37,424 nt of DNA. Origin: CAZAYB01 sp964489215. Lineage in GTDB: Bacteria; Planctomycetota; Phycisphaerae; Sedimentisphaerales; Anaerohalosphaeraceae. Positions 1-9,960 of this stretch are shown here, piece after piece. Both the position numbers and the translations under genes were made by a program. How positions within the stretch are numbered: position 1 is the stretch's first letter; each line of letters begins with the position of its first letter. The stretch lies in the NCBI GenBank assembly GCA_964489215.1, contig CAZAYB010000001.1:1-37424 (forward strand). The letters run 5' to 3'. Below the pieces are notes generated by a model. The model ran no database searches. It was not told where the DNA came from and saw only the letters and a program-made list of their open reading frames with translations.

Positions 1-1993
1 CGTCCCCGCGGATCACGACGCCTGGCTCGAGCACGGTATCCTGCCCCACCTGACTGAATTCCTCAAATTCATCCTGTTCCTTATAACCTATCTCAAAAAG
101 AAAATCAGACGGCATTGACCTCAAAAACTGACCATGAACCGTTCGATGCCTGGAATAACTCACTTCTAAATGATCTTTTGCTCTCGTAATGCCGACAAAG
201 AAAAGGCGCCTTTCCTCTTCCATTTCTTCAGAATTATCCATACTTCGTTCATGTGGCAATATACCATGCTCAAGACCGATTATAAAAACATGCTCAAACT
301 CAAGCCCTTTAGCCGCATGCAGTGTCATCAAACTAACTTTACCGCTTTCAGGATCAAAGGAATCCGCATCACTGTAAAGAGCAATCGCCTGAAGATAATC
401 CAAAAGACCCGTACCTTCACTTAAGCTGTCAAATTTTGCTGCTGAGTTTATCAACTCCTCTACATTCTCGATCGCCGATTGTTCTTTCGGTCCGCCGGCC
501 CGGAGATAGTCAAGATAACCTGATTCCTCAAAAACGCGTTCCATCAGATTTGCTACTAAAATCCCTGCCTGCGCCTCCTCACGAAAATTTTTCAACATTT
601 TTGCAAATGCGCCGACTTTCCTCGCCGCAGCCGATGATAAAGAACTTATTTTGTATGCCTCCATTGAAGCCTCATAAATACTCTTAAGGTGAGTACCTGC
701 ATAATTGGAAATACGCTCAACTGTAGTCTTGCCTATACCGCGGGAATGAGTCGAAACCGCACGCAAAAAAGCAACATCATCTTGAGGATTAGCTATAACC
801 TTTAAATAACCAAGCATATCCTTAATTTCCTTACGTGCATAAAACTCAACCCCCCTTACAACCTGATAGGGCAAATTCTTATTAATCAAAGCTTCTTCCA
901 CCGATCGGCTCATAGAATTTACCCGATAAAATATCGCAATCTCATTTGCATCCGCACCGCTTTCTATCAAAGCAGATATCTTCCGGGCTGCTCCAAGCGC
1001 CTCACTTTTCTCATCAGGATAAACACTTATCGCCAACTCATCGCCATCTCCCCTGGTACTAACAAGCCTCTTTTCCTTACGGTTACTGTTAGAGGCTATA
1101 AGCTTATCAGCTGCGGAAAGTATCCGACCTGTCGAACGAAAATTCTCCTCCAGTTTAACAACTTTAGCATCAGGCCAGTCCTTTTCAAACCGTAAAATAT
1201 TTTGTATATCCGCACCCCGCCAGCGGTATATAGACTGATCGGGGTCACCGGTCACACAAATATTACGATTCTCAAGTGCAAGACCCTTGGCTATTTCATA
1301 CTGTGAATGGTTAGTGTCCTGATACTCATCTACAAGAAGATAACGGTAACGATCAGAAAGCTGATTACGAACTTGCGGGCAATCGCGAAGAAGGTAAGCT
1401 GTTCGGAAAAGCAGGTCGTCAAAATCAACCGCATTATTAGATGCCAATATCCGCTGATAGGATCTGTATATCTTTGCAATGCTGTTTGTGAAAAAATCGT
1501 ATGCCCTGGCCTCCACTTGCTCGGGCCCCTCAAGGTCATTCTTGAATCTGCTCACAAAATCAAGCATACGAGATGGCCTGAAATTACTCGTCTCAAACTG
1601 ACAGTTCACAACTGCCTCTTTCATACATCGCTTCTGATCGGCATCGTCATATATACTAAAATTCGAACTGATCTTAGCTTCATCAGAATACATACGCAAT
1701 ATACGAACACAAAGTGAATGAAATGTACTTATATGAACACCAGGCGAACAGCCGAATTCCAGTACTCGTTGACGCATCTCCTCAGCTGCCTTATTCGTGA
1801 ATGTAATCGCACAGATATTGTAAGGCCTTACTCCCCCTTCGATAAGTTTAGCAATTCGACTGGTTATAACTCTGGTCTTACCGCTTCCGGGCCCAGCCAG
1901 AACAAGCAATGGACCTTCCCTGTGAAAAACCGCCTCTTTTTGTGATTCTGTCAACCGCTCCACCGGTACCGGTGCGTATGCCTTCTTTTCCAT
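1..1993 (-). CDS. uvrD: UvrD/PcrA-type superfamily 1A DNA helicase (3' end missing)
   Basis: This is an ATP-dependent 3'-5' DNA helicase of the UvrD/PcrA/Rep family, acting in DNA repair and replication-fork maintenance. Translating the minus strand from the ATG at 1993 gives about 664 codons running off the left edge. The SF1A motifs appear in order: Walker A GPGSGKT near residue 35, ITFTNKAAEEM (motif Ia), VDEYQDTN (Walker B/motif II), GDPDQSIYRWRGA (motif III), NFRST (motif IV), LMTLHAAKGLEFEHVF (motif V) and EERRLFFVGITRAKD (motif VI). Family members are usually 650-780 residues, so only the C-terminal tail, where PcrA has its polymerase-interaction region, should be missing. It lies downstream of the SPFH operon on the same strand, after a 187-bp spacer that allows its own promoter. 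UvrD, PcrA and Rep cannot be told apart without the C-terminus. The gene is partial because of the window edge, not degraded. Confidence 0.93.
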   Translation of the reverse strand, partial: MEKKAYAPVPVERLTESQKEAVFHREGPLLVLAGPGSGKTRVITSRIAKLIEGGVRPYNICAITFTNKAAEEMRQRVLEFGCSPGVHISTFHSLCVRILRMYSDEAKISSNFSIYDDADQKRCMKEAVVNCQFETSNFRPSRMLDFVSRFKNDLEGPEQVEARAYDFFTNSIAKIYRSYQRILASNNAVDFDDLLFRTAYLLRDCPQVRNQLSDRYRYLLVDEYQDTNHSQYEIAKGLALENRNICVTGDPDQSIYRWRGADIQNILRFEKDWPDAKVVKLEENFRSTGRILSAADKLIASNSNRKEKRLVSTRGDGDELAISVYPDEKSEALGAARKISALIESGADANEIAIFYRVNSMSRSVEEALINKNLPYQVVRGVEFYARKEIKDMLGYLKVIANPQDDVAFLRAVSTHSRGIGKTTVERISNYAGTHLKSIYEASMEAYKISSLSSAAARKVGAFAKMLKNFREEAQAGILVANLMERVFEESGYLDYLRAGGPKEQSAIENVEELINSAAKFDSLSEGTGLLDYLQAIALYSDADSFDPESGKVSLMTLHAAKGLEFEHVFIIGLEHGILPHERSMDNSEEMEEERRLFFVGITRAKDHLEVSYSRHRTVHGQFLRSMPSDFLFEIGYKEQDEFEEFSQVGQDTVLEPGVVIRGD

Positions 1994-2180
1994 CCTTGAT
2001 ATCCGTACTGATCTATTAACAAGGTTCCCAGTCAGGCAATACTAAACCTAAATAAAAACCCCATTGTTTACAATTGATAAAAATAGAACTGGTTTCAAAA
2101 CTTTATTACTTATACAAATTCACCTGTTCAAATCAAAACTCTTTTGCCCATTATACACACTTAGTCAGCAATTCCAACTA

Positions 2181-3944
2181 TTATTGCTGACCGGCTTTTT
2201 CACGTTCATTCTGCAGTCTTTCCTGACGCTCCTGAAGCTGTTGGACATATTTCTCGATTTTCTCATAAAGTTCGGGCCTTTCAACTTTAATCCTGCCCAC
2301 GAGATTTTTTCTCAAATGTTCAGGATAAAAGGGATCATTGATAAAACGTAAAAAAGCCTGGAAACGCATATGTGAAAACTCCGGCAAATCTACGCGTCTG
2401 ACTTCCTCATCTCCAAATTCCTGAACATATATTTCATAAACCTGACGGGCCCAGCTCTCACGTGAAAAAGCCTCTTGATCATCATGAACCGCATAACGGA
2501 AATATGCTTCCTGCAGAGAAAACATTATCATCTCAGTAGCGTCATAAATAGAAACACTTCCAATCTCCTCTTTTAAACGCTCTTTTACAAATGACACAAG
2601 AGACTGTTTAAACTCATCACGCGGATACATACTGCGAAGCTGCTGATAAATTTCACCTGACCGGGCAATTTTACCAGATTGATAAAATGAAAAGACAGCA
2701 TTAATAAGAAAATTACGATGACCGTCACGCATCCCGGTCGGCCTGGTACCATCCAGCTTCTCATATTTATCTATCCGCTGCATCCAGTCCCTGTTCACAA
2801 CATCAAAAAACCTAAGCTCCGGAAGCAAAAACAAAGAATCCGCCTCACCCGGTATCGAATAAATAACTATCCTGCCCTGGCGAAAAAGATTCTGAAGACT
2901 GTGAGAAACAATACGATCGGTATTCTTTTCATTTATTACATACTCTTCATTTTTGCCTCCTGCCCTTTCAAGGCCAAGATTAGCCCAGTAAATTGCATGA
3001 ACCTGTGGATGCTCCCAGTTCAAAGGTAAATGCTCATTCGGATCTTCATAACTTACAGGGCCATACATATAATTAAGCTTCGACATATAATCCGGATCAA
3101 GCTTCCATTTATTTCTAAGTTTATAGGCCTTGGCAAAAATATCAAACTTATCCAATGCCTTACTGCCCCTGTACTGATCAATGACATCAAAAGCCTCTTC
3201 CTTGAAACGAGCAGGCTCCTGCTTTAAGGAAAGATAGTTATCAACCAGCTCATCTTTATCACCAAAATTATCATCAGCTTCAGCAAGAGCATTTATAAAC
3301 GCCAAAACATCCCCGTCATTCAATAAAACGTCAACTTTCTCCGGTGCATCGCTAAGCCTTTTAAAATACTCATGCGAAGGGTTCTCACCCAGTAAAAAAC
3401 GAAACTGCCTGGCAATCTCAAGACGATAATACTTATGACAATCATCCGTGATACCGCCTATCTTATGCTGAAATATCCATGCCAAAGATCTGTAAAGCTC
3501 AATACTGTCCGGATTCAGTGGTATACCGCGGTCACGCAAAAGTTCATAACCTGCTTTTACCCAGTGCCAACGCTCCTGACACTGCGACGCAGGCATCGCA
3601 ACAGAAATATTATACGCCATATTCCAGGCCTGAAAATCCCACACAGAAGCAAACCTGGGCTGCATTATCGTTATCCATTCAGCAAGCTGTTTGGCGTCAA
3701 AGAATTGACCTTCCTCCTTCAGCTTATCGGCACGAATCCACAAAACATCAACCACCAGACCGCGAAAAGCACCCATAGCTACGGTAGCAAAAGCAAGAGC
3801 TGGAGGTGCATTCTCAAGAGCAGTATTACTTACAAGACCCATATTTTCCCTGGCTACATGGATCCTGTCAACCGTAATAGAGGCCGAGAACAGAAAAACC
3901 CCTGCAATCAATAAACTCAAAAATAATATAAAAGCTTTTTTCAT
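2181..3944 (-). CDS. Membrane-anchored or exported helical protein of unknown function
   Basis: I do not recognise a named family. The 587-residue product starts with a Lys-Lys N-terminus and a hydrophobic segment at residues 4-22, so it is a secreted protein or a single-pass protein facing outside the cytoplasm. The rest is soluble, rich in Trp, Tyr and Arg, and looks helical. A stretch around residues 68-120 (WIRADKLKEEGQFFDAKQLA, then a Trp-rich segment) resembles a TPR-like helical hairpin, and the C-terminus ends in a charged Gln/Glu/Arg coil. It is the last gene of the SPFH/P-type ATPase/ABC operon, 31 bp after the permease gene, so it probably serves as a periplasmic partner of that transporter. 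The start is an ATG with only a weak AAGCGG upstream. Function remains unassigned. Confidence 0.8.
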   Translation of the reverse strand: MKKAFILFLSLLIAGVFLFSASITVDRIHVARENMGLVSNTALENAPPALAFATVAMGAFRGLVVDVLWIRADKLKEEGQFFDAKQLAEWITIMQPRFASVWDFQAWNMAYNISVAMPASQCQERWHWVKAGYELLRDRGIPLNPDSIELYRSLAWIFQHKIGGITDDCHKYYRLEIARQFRFLLGENPSHEYFKRLSDAPEKVDVLLNDGDVLAFINALAEADDNFGDKDELVDNYLSLKQEPARFKEEAFDVIDQYRGSKALDKFDIFAKAYKLRNKWKLDPDYMSKLNYMYGPVSYEDPNEHLPLNWEHPQVHAIYWANLGLERAGGKNEEYVINEKNTDRIVSHSLQNLFRQGRIVIYSIPGEADSLFLLPELRFFDVVNRDWMQRIDKYEKLDGTRPTGMRDGHRNFLINAVFSFYQSGKIARSGEIYQQLRSMYPRDEFKQSLVSFVKERLKEEIGSVSIYDATEMIMFSLQEAYFRYAVHDDQEAFSRESWARQVYEIYVQEFGDEEVRRVDLPEFSHMRFQAFLRFINDPFYPEHLRKNLVGRIKVERPELYEKIEKYVQQLQERQERLQNEREKAGQQ

Positions 3945-3975
3945 TATAGAACCGCTTAATTCTTTCAGATACCCT

Positions 3976-5346
3976 TTAAACCGTTATCTTACCTATTTCA
4001 CGCCTGCTGAATATCCATATACCAATCGCAATTAAAATAAGCGACTTGACCAAAACAAGCTTAAGATAAATATTACTCAGAAAAAGCCAGCTTATCATAT
4101 CACCGCTAACCATATAACTGCCCGGACTGTACTTGTCATCAAAACGTGGCAAAAACCACATAATAAACTTAACCGCCGAGTTGTAAACCGCACTTGGCGA
4201 TTCGGTACCAAGGCTTAAAGACTCTATTATAAAACCATTCAAAGCTCCAATAAAATAAGCAACGATACTCGCAAGAACTGCTGTCGGAAAACTGACCCAA
4301 GTTGTCAATGAAACACCAAGAGCTCCAAGAAAAATAAGTCTTGAAAGAAGCATTAACAAAGCTCGTATAAAATTAGAACCAAAACTGTCTGCCTTGTAAA
4401 GCAAACCTACCTCTTCCGGAATAACAGTTGTACGATTTATATACGGATTGAGAAAACGAACCGCGACATATCCATCTGCAGCAATAACCTCAGAGGGCAC
4501 AGCAAATTCATAACGAGTCCGGGTTTTATCACTTCGCTCAAAACGAAGAATCGGAGTTGACCACTGATTTGCCCCCCTGCCCTCCTGACGCAGATCACCA
4601 ACCAGCCACAAACCCCGGACACGATCATCTGGAACTGATGATGCAACTCTGTACTTAAACTCAACGTAAAAACCATCATTGGGGTCTTCAAGCCTGACTC
4701 CTTCAAAATCCCATTGACGTGACTTCCCCACTGGAACATTGCGTATCTTGCCAATCTCCTCGCCAATAAGATTGTTAAGAACCTCACGCCTTGTCATCCC
4801 ATCCGGTACCATGTTCTTTTTCTCAAGCTCATCTAAGGCAGCCTTTGCATCAGCTATTACCTGCTCCCTGGCAATCGGATCAGTAACGCTCACCCGTGCA
4901 GTATAAAACTCCCGTTCCACTTCCTGAACTTCCTGCTTGGGAGACTCTATCATCCTCGGCATTGCCCAGGCGCTTAAAAAAAATATTATAGAACCGAAAA
5001 GCAGCATTAAAAAACAGTCAACAATTACAACACCAATAAATTTTCCGAAAACAATCTGATATCGAAAAATTGGCTTGCAAACTACCAACTGAAGATGACG
5101 CCTTTTAATATCATTGCTCAAAGTAAAGCAGCTTATAATAATCGTCAGAATTGAAAGCAAAAGCCCAGTCAATGCCAGACTGTAACTCACAAAAGTCTGA
5201 AGTTTGCCCTTCAAGGTCCCGTCACCTGTCATAAGAACACTCATCAGTGGAATAAGAACAACAAGCAAAAATACCACAACAACGGCTACCTTCATCCGCA
5301 GAGCCTGGGAAACCGTGTTTTTCGCTACGGCCCAGATACTACGCAT
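3976..5346 (-). CDS. ABC-2 type transporter permease with large soluble insertion
   Basis: This is the membrane subunit of an ABC exporter, pairing with the ATPase encoded just upstream. It has an N-terminal TM near residues 18-40, further TMs around 55-80 and 100-125, then an insertion of roughly 190 residues (130-325), and a C-terminal group of about four TMs. The insertion is first helical and charged, then beta-rich (WDFEGVRLEDPNDGFYVEFK), and probably lies outside the cytoplasm. The cytoplasmic segment KRRHLQLVVCKPIFRYQIVFGK fits the coupling region of ABC-2 permeases. I chose the ATG at 5346 because a GGGGGTGA Shine-Dalgarno sits just upstream; it overlaps the ATPase stop by 8 bp (ATGCGTAG), a translational-coupling arrangement. 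An in-frame ATG at 5358 is the alternative. The substrate is unknown. Confidence 0.88.
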   Translation of the reverse strand: MRSIWAVAKNTVSQALRMKVAVVVVFLLVVLIPLMSVLMTGDGTLKGKLQTFVSYSLALTGLLLSILTIIISCFTLSNDIKRRHLQLVVCKPIFRYQIVFGKFIGVVIVDCFLMLLFGSIIFFLSAWAMPRMIESPKQEVQEVEREFYTARVSVTDPIAREQVIADAKAALDELEKKNMVPDGMTRREVLNNLIGEEIGKIRNVPVGKSRQWDFEGVRLEDPNDGFYVEFKYRVASSVPDDRVRGLWLVGDLRQEGRGANQWSTPILRFERSDKTRTRYEFAVPSEVIAADGYVAVRFLNPYINRTTVIPEEVGLLYKADSFGSNFIRALLMLLSRLIFLGALGVSLTTWVSFPTAVLASIVAYFIGALNGFIIESLSLGTESPSAVYNSAVKFIMWFLPRFDDKYSPGSYMVSGDMISWLFLSNIYLKLVLVKSLILIAIGIWIFSRREIGKITV

Positions 5347-6616
5347 TGTCACCCCCATTATCTAAAAGCTCTCGATCATCGGTAGGCTCTGTCTGTGAAC
5401 TTGCACCAGGCTGATTATCAATCAGCTTTTTAAGCACATCATCATCTGCAGTAGAACGCTCATCTTTACTTTCATTTACAGTCGGATGCTCCGTCTGATC
5501 ATCTGCATCCGTTTCAGCTGCCTCTGTATTTTCAGGCTCTGAAGAACTACTCAAGCCCTCAAGCAAACTCTTATCAGGCTCAGTTTCCTCAACGTCTTCG
5601 CTCTTTTTAGAAGATTCGGTCTGCTCAACAACTTCCTCTTGCTCACCTTTATCAACCGATACCGAAACAAGCTTATCAAGAACCGATGAATCAGTTTTCT
5701 GCTGGGCAAGAAAGTCGCCAATATTTGTCGTACTGTAAGCTCCTGCCGTATACTGATCCTGCTTCTGTGCTTCAATAACAGTTCGGATAAAATAATCCTC
5801 GAGCTTATCCATAGGGTTGCTGATTTCACAGCTTTGGCCATTTTGCTCAACCACCCGGCGTATTTGCTCAACAGCATCTGAACTTAGAGAACCGGTTTTA
5901 ATCTCATATTCCTGTGAATGACTTAAAAGATCTTCAACCTTACCTTCAACCTGCATCTTGCCGCCGTACATAATACCGATACGATTGCAGACATCCTCAA
6001 CATCAGCAAGCAAATGACTGCAAAGAAGTATTGTCTTGCCGCGACTTGCCAACTCAATTATCAAATCCTTCATCTGCCTGGTACCGATTGGATCCATACC
6101 GCTTGTAGGCTCATCGAGAATAAGCAGATCGGGATCATTTATTAAAGCCTGAGCAAGCCCTATACGCCTCTGCATACCCTTGGAATAAGTACCGACAGCA
6201 CGGTTGCTCATACCAGAAAGACCAACCATCTCGAGCAATGCTTCTATCCTGGCCTTGCGAACCTGGCCTGGCAAACCAAATATCCTGCCGTAAAAATCAA
6301 GTGTCTCCCTGGCGTTAAGATACTTGTACAAATATGATTCCTCAGGAAGATAACCAATCTTACCCTTAACCTCAGAATCGCTAATCTCCCTGCCAAGCAT
6401 CAAAGACTTACCCCTGGAAGGATGCAAAAGTCCAAGAAGCATCTTAAGGGTAGTCGTCTTACCTGAACCGTTTGGACCAAGCAAACCGTAAACTTCATTA
6501 TGCCTGATACGAAGGTTAAGGTCATCAACCGCTATAACCTTCGCCCTTCCCCACCAATCAGGAAAAATCTTCGTTAAGGAAAATGTTTCTATGGCAAAAC
6601 TGTTATTATCAGCCAC
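5339..6616 (-). CDS. ABC transporter ATP-binding protein with acidic C-terminal tail
   Basis: This is the cytoplasmic ATPase that powers the adjacent ABC-2 permease. Walker A is GPNGSGKT (residues 47-54), the signature is YSKGMQ (144-149), Walker B is LLILDEP (164-170) and the switch His is H201. The Q-loop position reads GYLPEES, an E-containing variant common in ABC-2 exporters of this type. The core ends near residue 225. About 200 further residues follow; the last 115 or so are rich in Glu, Asp, Ser and Thr and are probably disordered, against a usual family length of 230-330. The start is GTG at 6616, supported by GAGGTG seven bases upstream. The gene is 31 bp after the P-type ATPase stop and overlaps the permease start. 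Confidence 0.93.
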   Translation of the reverse strand: MADNNSFAIETFSLTKIFPDWWGRAKVIAVDDLNLRIRHNEVYGLLGPNGSGKTTTLKMLLGLLHPSRGKSLMLGREISDSEVKGKIGYLPEESYLYKYLNARETLDFYGRIFGLPGQVRKARIEALLEMVGLSGMSNRAVGTYSKGMQRRIGLAQALINDPDLLILDEPTSGMDPIGTRQMKDLIIELASRGKTILLCSHLLADVEDVCNRIGIMYGGKMQVEGKVEDLLSHSQEYEIKTGSLSSDAVEQIRRVVEQNGQSCEISNPMDKLEDYFIRTVIEAQKQDQYTAGAYSTTNIGDFLAQQKTDSSVLDKLVSVSVDKGEQEEVVEQTESSKKSEDVEETEPDKSLLEGLSSSSEPENTEAAETDADDQTEHPTVNESKDERSTADDDVLKKLIDNQPGASSQTEPTDDRELLDNGGDNA

Positions 6617-6647
6617 AAATGCACCTCAAATCATAATTAAAAAACTG

Positions 6648-8603
6648 CTAATCACTCCCCTGTTTATCAAAATGCTGATGGGCTTCCAGCTCTTCTCCAA
6701 ATCTTACAAGACGGGCACTGTTGAATATAACCACAACAGAACCGCCAAGATGAAAAATCGCAGCCAGTATTACAGGCAAAAATCCAGCAGCAGCAGCCCC
6801 AATACCCAAAGCAATAAAAAGAATTCCAAACGCAAGATTTTGATTTATAACGTTACGAGTCTTGCGCGAAAGCTTAACCAAAAAAGGCAATCGCCTTAAA
6901 TCATCGCTCATCAATGCTATAGAAGCTGAATTGATCGCCACATCGGAACCTGCAGCACCCATTGCTATACCAAGATCACCTGCCGCAAGCGCAGGGGCGT
7001 CATTAATACCATCTCCGACTACCGCAACTGTATGACCCTGCCTGCGAATACTCTCTACGACTGCAAGCTTATCATGGGGCAGACACTGAGCCTTAAAATC
7101 CGTACATCCAAGCTCAGCTGAAACACGGTTTGCCACCTCTCTTCTGTCTCCTGTCAGCATCGTAACACGTTTGAGACCTGAATCAAAAAGCTCCTTAACA
7201 GCATTATGCGCCTCGGGCCTTGTCTTGTCCTGCAAACCTATCCACCCGATACAACTGGAATCCTTTGCAACATAAAGAGCACTAAAACCCTGCTCCTCAT
7301 GAAGGGATGGATCACTTATATTCGATATATCGATACCATTTTCCTGCAGAAAGGTATCACGCCCTACAATAATCCTTGATGAATCAACGGTTGCTTTAAC
7401 CCCCTTACCAGGAGTCTCTTCAAAATCCTCACACTTAACAGGCTTTACATTTGCCTCCTTTGCAAGAACTAATAAAGCTCTTGCAGCAGGGTGCTTACTC
7501 ATTTGCTCTGCCGCCGTTGAAACTCGCAAAAGCTCCGCAGGCTCAACCCCATCGGCAGGCTCAAGTTTCGTAACATAAAGCCTCCCTGTTGTCAATGTAC
7601 CGGTCTTATCAAAAACAACCGCCGTTATCTTACCTGCCACCTCCAGAAGAGAAACGTTCTTAACCAAAATACCAAGTCTTGCTGCAGCGCTCAATGCAGC
7701 TACCATAGCCGTTGGCGTCGCAAGTATCAAAGCACATGGACATGATATAACCAAAGCCGCAATAAAACGGTTCGCGTCTTCTGTAAAAAAAGCTATTATA
7801 AGAGATATCATTAATATCGTGGGAATATACCATTTTACATATTTATCGATTATTCGCATAATCGGAATCCTGGTCTTTTCCGCCTCCAGAATGAGCTGCT
7901 GTACTTTACCAAGAGTAGTATCCTCACCTGCTTTAGTAACGCGTATCTCAAGCATACCTGTCAAAGATGTAGTACCTGCAAACACCTGCATACCCGGAAC
8001 CTTGTCTACCGGAAGCGACTCACCTGTAATCGTCGCCTCGTTAACACTGCTCACCCCGTCCTTGACCTCACCATCAGCCGGGATATTATCACCCGGACGA
8101 ACCCTGACAACATCACCTTCCTTTAATCTGGAAACCTCAACTTCCTCTTCCTGTCCACCTTCCTTAACCAAATTAGCCGTCCGCGGAGTCAGTTTTATAA
8201 GCGACTCAATTGACGCACGCGCTCCAAGAGCTGTCCGTGTCTCCATAAGCTCGCTCAAAAGCATTATAAAAGCGACCACACCTGCTTCTGTATACTCCCC
8301 AAGAGCAAAGGCAGCTATTATAGCAAGAGCTACAAGCTCATCCATATGCATATGACCGCGGACAACACCCTCAACAGCATGAATAATAATAGGAAGAGCA
8401 AGCAAAAAAGCCCCTATCATTGCGCTAAGTTCAGCAACATCAATCTGTGTCTTATATATGAAAGGCGCAATAGCACTATTGATTAACAAAACTCCGCCTA
8501 CAAGTGTCGCGATAAGAGCAAAACTTACTTTCATCTGCTGGCTATGAGTATGACCTTCATAGGCCATTTCCGAATCCTTGATCTGTAAATGATTATGTGC
8601 CAT
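6648..8603 (-). CDS. Heavy-metal translocating P1B-type ATPase
   Basis: This is an inner-membrane pump exporting transition-metal ions at the cost of ATP. It has TGES (193-196, actuator), the intramembrane metal site CPC (288-290, in SCPCALILATP), DKTGT with phosphorylated Asp332, the P1B-specific HP pair at 371-372 (SKHPAARAL), TGDR (484-487) and GDGINDAPA (530-538). At 651 residues it is short because no N-terminal HMA metal-binding domain is present; instead there is a short His-containing N-terminus (H3, H5, H18, H20). The CPC motif allows Cu/Ag or Zn/Cd/Pb. The last TM reads HLGGSVVVIFNSARL, where Zn/Cd pumps usually carry an acidic residue before the glycines, so metal specificity is open. 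It sits between hflK (19 bp upstream) and the ABC ATPase gene, an uncommon position for a metal pump. Confidence 0.93.
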   Translation of the reverse strand: MAHNHLQIKDSEMAYEGHTHSQQMKVSFALIATLVGGVLLINSAIAPFIYKTQIDVAELSAMIGAFLLALPIIIHAVEGVVRGHMHMDELVALAIIAAFALGEYTEAGVVAFIMLLSELMETRTALGARASIESLIKLTPRTANLVKEGGQEEEVEVSRLKEGDVVRVRPGDNIPADGEVKDGVSSVNEATITGESLPVDKVPGMQVFAGTTSLTGMLEIRVTKAGEDTTLGKVQQLILEAEKTRIPIMRIIDKYVKWYIPTILMISLIIAFFTEDANRFIAALVISCPCALILATPTAMVAALSAAARLGILVKNVSLLEVAGKITAVVFDKTGTLTTGRLYVTKLEPADGVEPAELLRVSTAAEQMSKHPAARALLVLAKEANVKPVKCEDFEETPGKGVKATVDSSRIIVGRDTFLQENGIDISNISDPSLHEEQGFSALYVAKDSSCIGWIGLQDKTRPEAHNAVKELFDSGLKRVTMLTGDRREVANRVSAELGCTDFKAQCLPHDKLAVVESIRRQGHTVAVVGDGINDAPALAAGDLGIAMGAAGSDVAINSASIALMSDDLRRLPFLVKLSRKTRNVINQNLAFGILFIALGIGAAAAGFLPVILAAIFHLGGSVVVIFNSARLVRFGEELEAHQHFDKQGSD

Positions 8604-8622
8604 ACTGTAATTCTATCCTTTA

Positions 8623-9930
8623 TCAGTTATTTCCCTGTTCATTCCCCTGATTCGTTCGGCGCTTTACAAGCTCCGGATCACGGCTGAGCCTTATACGAAG
8701 CTCACGCTTTTCATCACCCGAGACAGGATGAATAAAAATCTTCTCGTCAACATTATTCAAAACTTCTTCAATTGCGTCCTGATGGATCTTTTCGACAACC
8801 AGACGCGGACGTTTCTCAAACTCCGGTAAAAGGGCTTTCATATACTCCGCATTTGCACGGGCATCCTCGACCACCTTCGTACGATATGCTCTTGCCCTGG
8901 ATATTATTTCACGAGCCTCACCGCTGAGCAAACTAAGATAATATCGCCGATCGTCTTCTCCGACTTCTTTATTCTTCAGACCCTTTAGAACCTCCTGAGC
9001 ATTAGGGCCGCCTGCTTCGCTCAAAACACGGTCAGCATAACCTTTCGCCTCAGCAACCATACGTTGAGCTTCCTGACTGGCTCTGTTGGATGCCTCAAAT
9101 GCATCATCAACCTGCCTGGGCCAGGTTATTCGACCGGTAACCTGCATAGCAACAATACTTATTCCGCTATCGATTGTATCAAGCTTATCCTGCAAACGCC
9201 TCTTAGCTTCCTTGGCAATATCCGGTGCACTGACTATTGCCTCATCAATACTGTAGTTGACCATCGTAGTTACAATAGAATCACCAGCCATGCTCTTAAG
9301 CATGGGGTCGACCGTCTCAGATACCGCCTCGAGAAATGCCTCTCCAGGCCTGGGATCATTATAATAAACATTCCTGAAAAAATCCTCCGGCGAACTTATC
9401 CGATATGTAAGCTCCCACTTCGAATGTACGATATTATAATCATTGCCCTGCAAACCCTCAACTGGTTCATTACGAGTCAATGTATATCCATCACGAAGAG
9501 GATTCAATGTTTTACCTGGCCTGCCTTTGCTGCCGCTCAACTTCTCCTTTTCTGTCTGGTAATACCAGAACATATCTATCCCAAGACCCTGTACCTGCTT
9601 AACGGGAATCTTGATTACCTTGTCGATAGGCTCAGGCCAGGCAAAATGGAGCCCCGGACCAAGAACCTTATCGTCAACCCCTCCGCGTATCTTACCAAAA
9701 TGAAGAACAATCGCTTCAGAATCCTGATCAACCTTAAAAACACCTGATGCAAAAAACAGAACAACCAAAACTACCATGATTATCTTAAGAATCGTAAAGC
9801 TGATCTTAAGAGCCTCAGTCAGGCTCCTGCTGGCGGCATCCATCTCCTCATTTTGAGAAAAATCCCGCAAAGTTTCATCCGTGTCATGTAAATCAACGGT
9901 TTTTTCAATATCATTATGATTATCACTCAT
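8623..9930 (-). CDS. hflK: HflK-like SPFH/Band 7 membrane protein
   Basis: This protein forms, with HflC, a large ring-like membrane assembly that in other bacteria surrounds and modulates the FtsH protease. The first 43 residues are acidic and cytoplasmic. One TM follows (about 44-65), then the SPFH domain (VDQDSEAIVLHFGKIRGG, GPGLHFAWPEPIDKV), and a long Ala/Glu-rich coiled coil (EASNRASQEAQRMVAEAKGYADRV). The 435-residue length fits HflK. The ATG at 9930 has GGAG nine bases upstream. It lies 30 bp after hflC and 19 bp before the P-type ATPase gene. The order hflC then hflK is the reverse of the E. coli hflX-hflK-hflC order. No ftsH is visible in this window. Confidence 0.9.
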   Translation of the reverse strand: MSDNHNDIEKTVDLHDTDETLRDFSQNEEMDAASRSLTEALKISFTILKIIMVVLVVLFFASGVFKVDQDSEAIVLHFGKIRGGVDDKVLGPGLHFAWPEPIDKVIKIPVKQVQGLGIDMFWYYQTEKEKLSGSKGRPGKTLNPLRDGYTLTRNEPVEGLQGNDYNIVHSKWELTYRISSPEDFFRNVYYNDPRPGEAFLEAVSETVDPMLKSMAGDSIVTTMVNYSIDEAIVSAPDIAKEAKRRLQDKLDTIDSGISIVAMQVTGRITWPRQVDDAFEASNRASQEAQRMVAEAKGYADRVLSEAGGPNAQEVLKGLKNKEVGEDDRRYYLSLLSGEAREIISRARAYRTKVVEDARANAEYMKALLPEFEKRPRLVVEKIHQDAIEEVLNNVDEKIFIHPVSGDEKRELRIRLSRDPELVKRRTNQGNEQGNN

Positions 9931-9960
9931 ATCTTAAAACTCCATGCACTTGATCTGTTC

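Noticed and set aside
1307..1717. 136-codon plus-strand open frame
   Set aside because: It lies opposite the helicase gene, whose minus-strand frame carries all SF1 motifs. The plus-strand product has no recognisable features.
7819..8355. 178-codon plus-strand open frame
   Set aside because: It is antisense to the P-type ATPase coding region; its Ser/Thr-rich composition is what the reverse of that gene gives.
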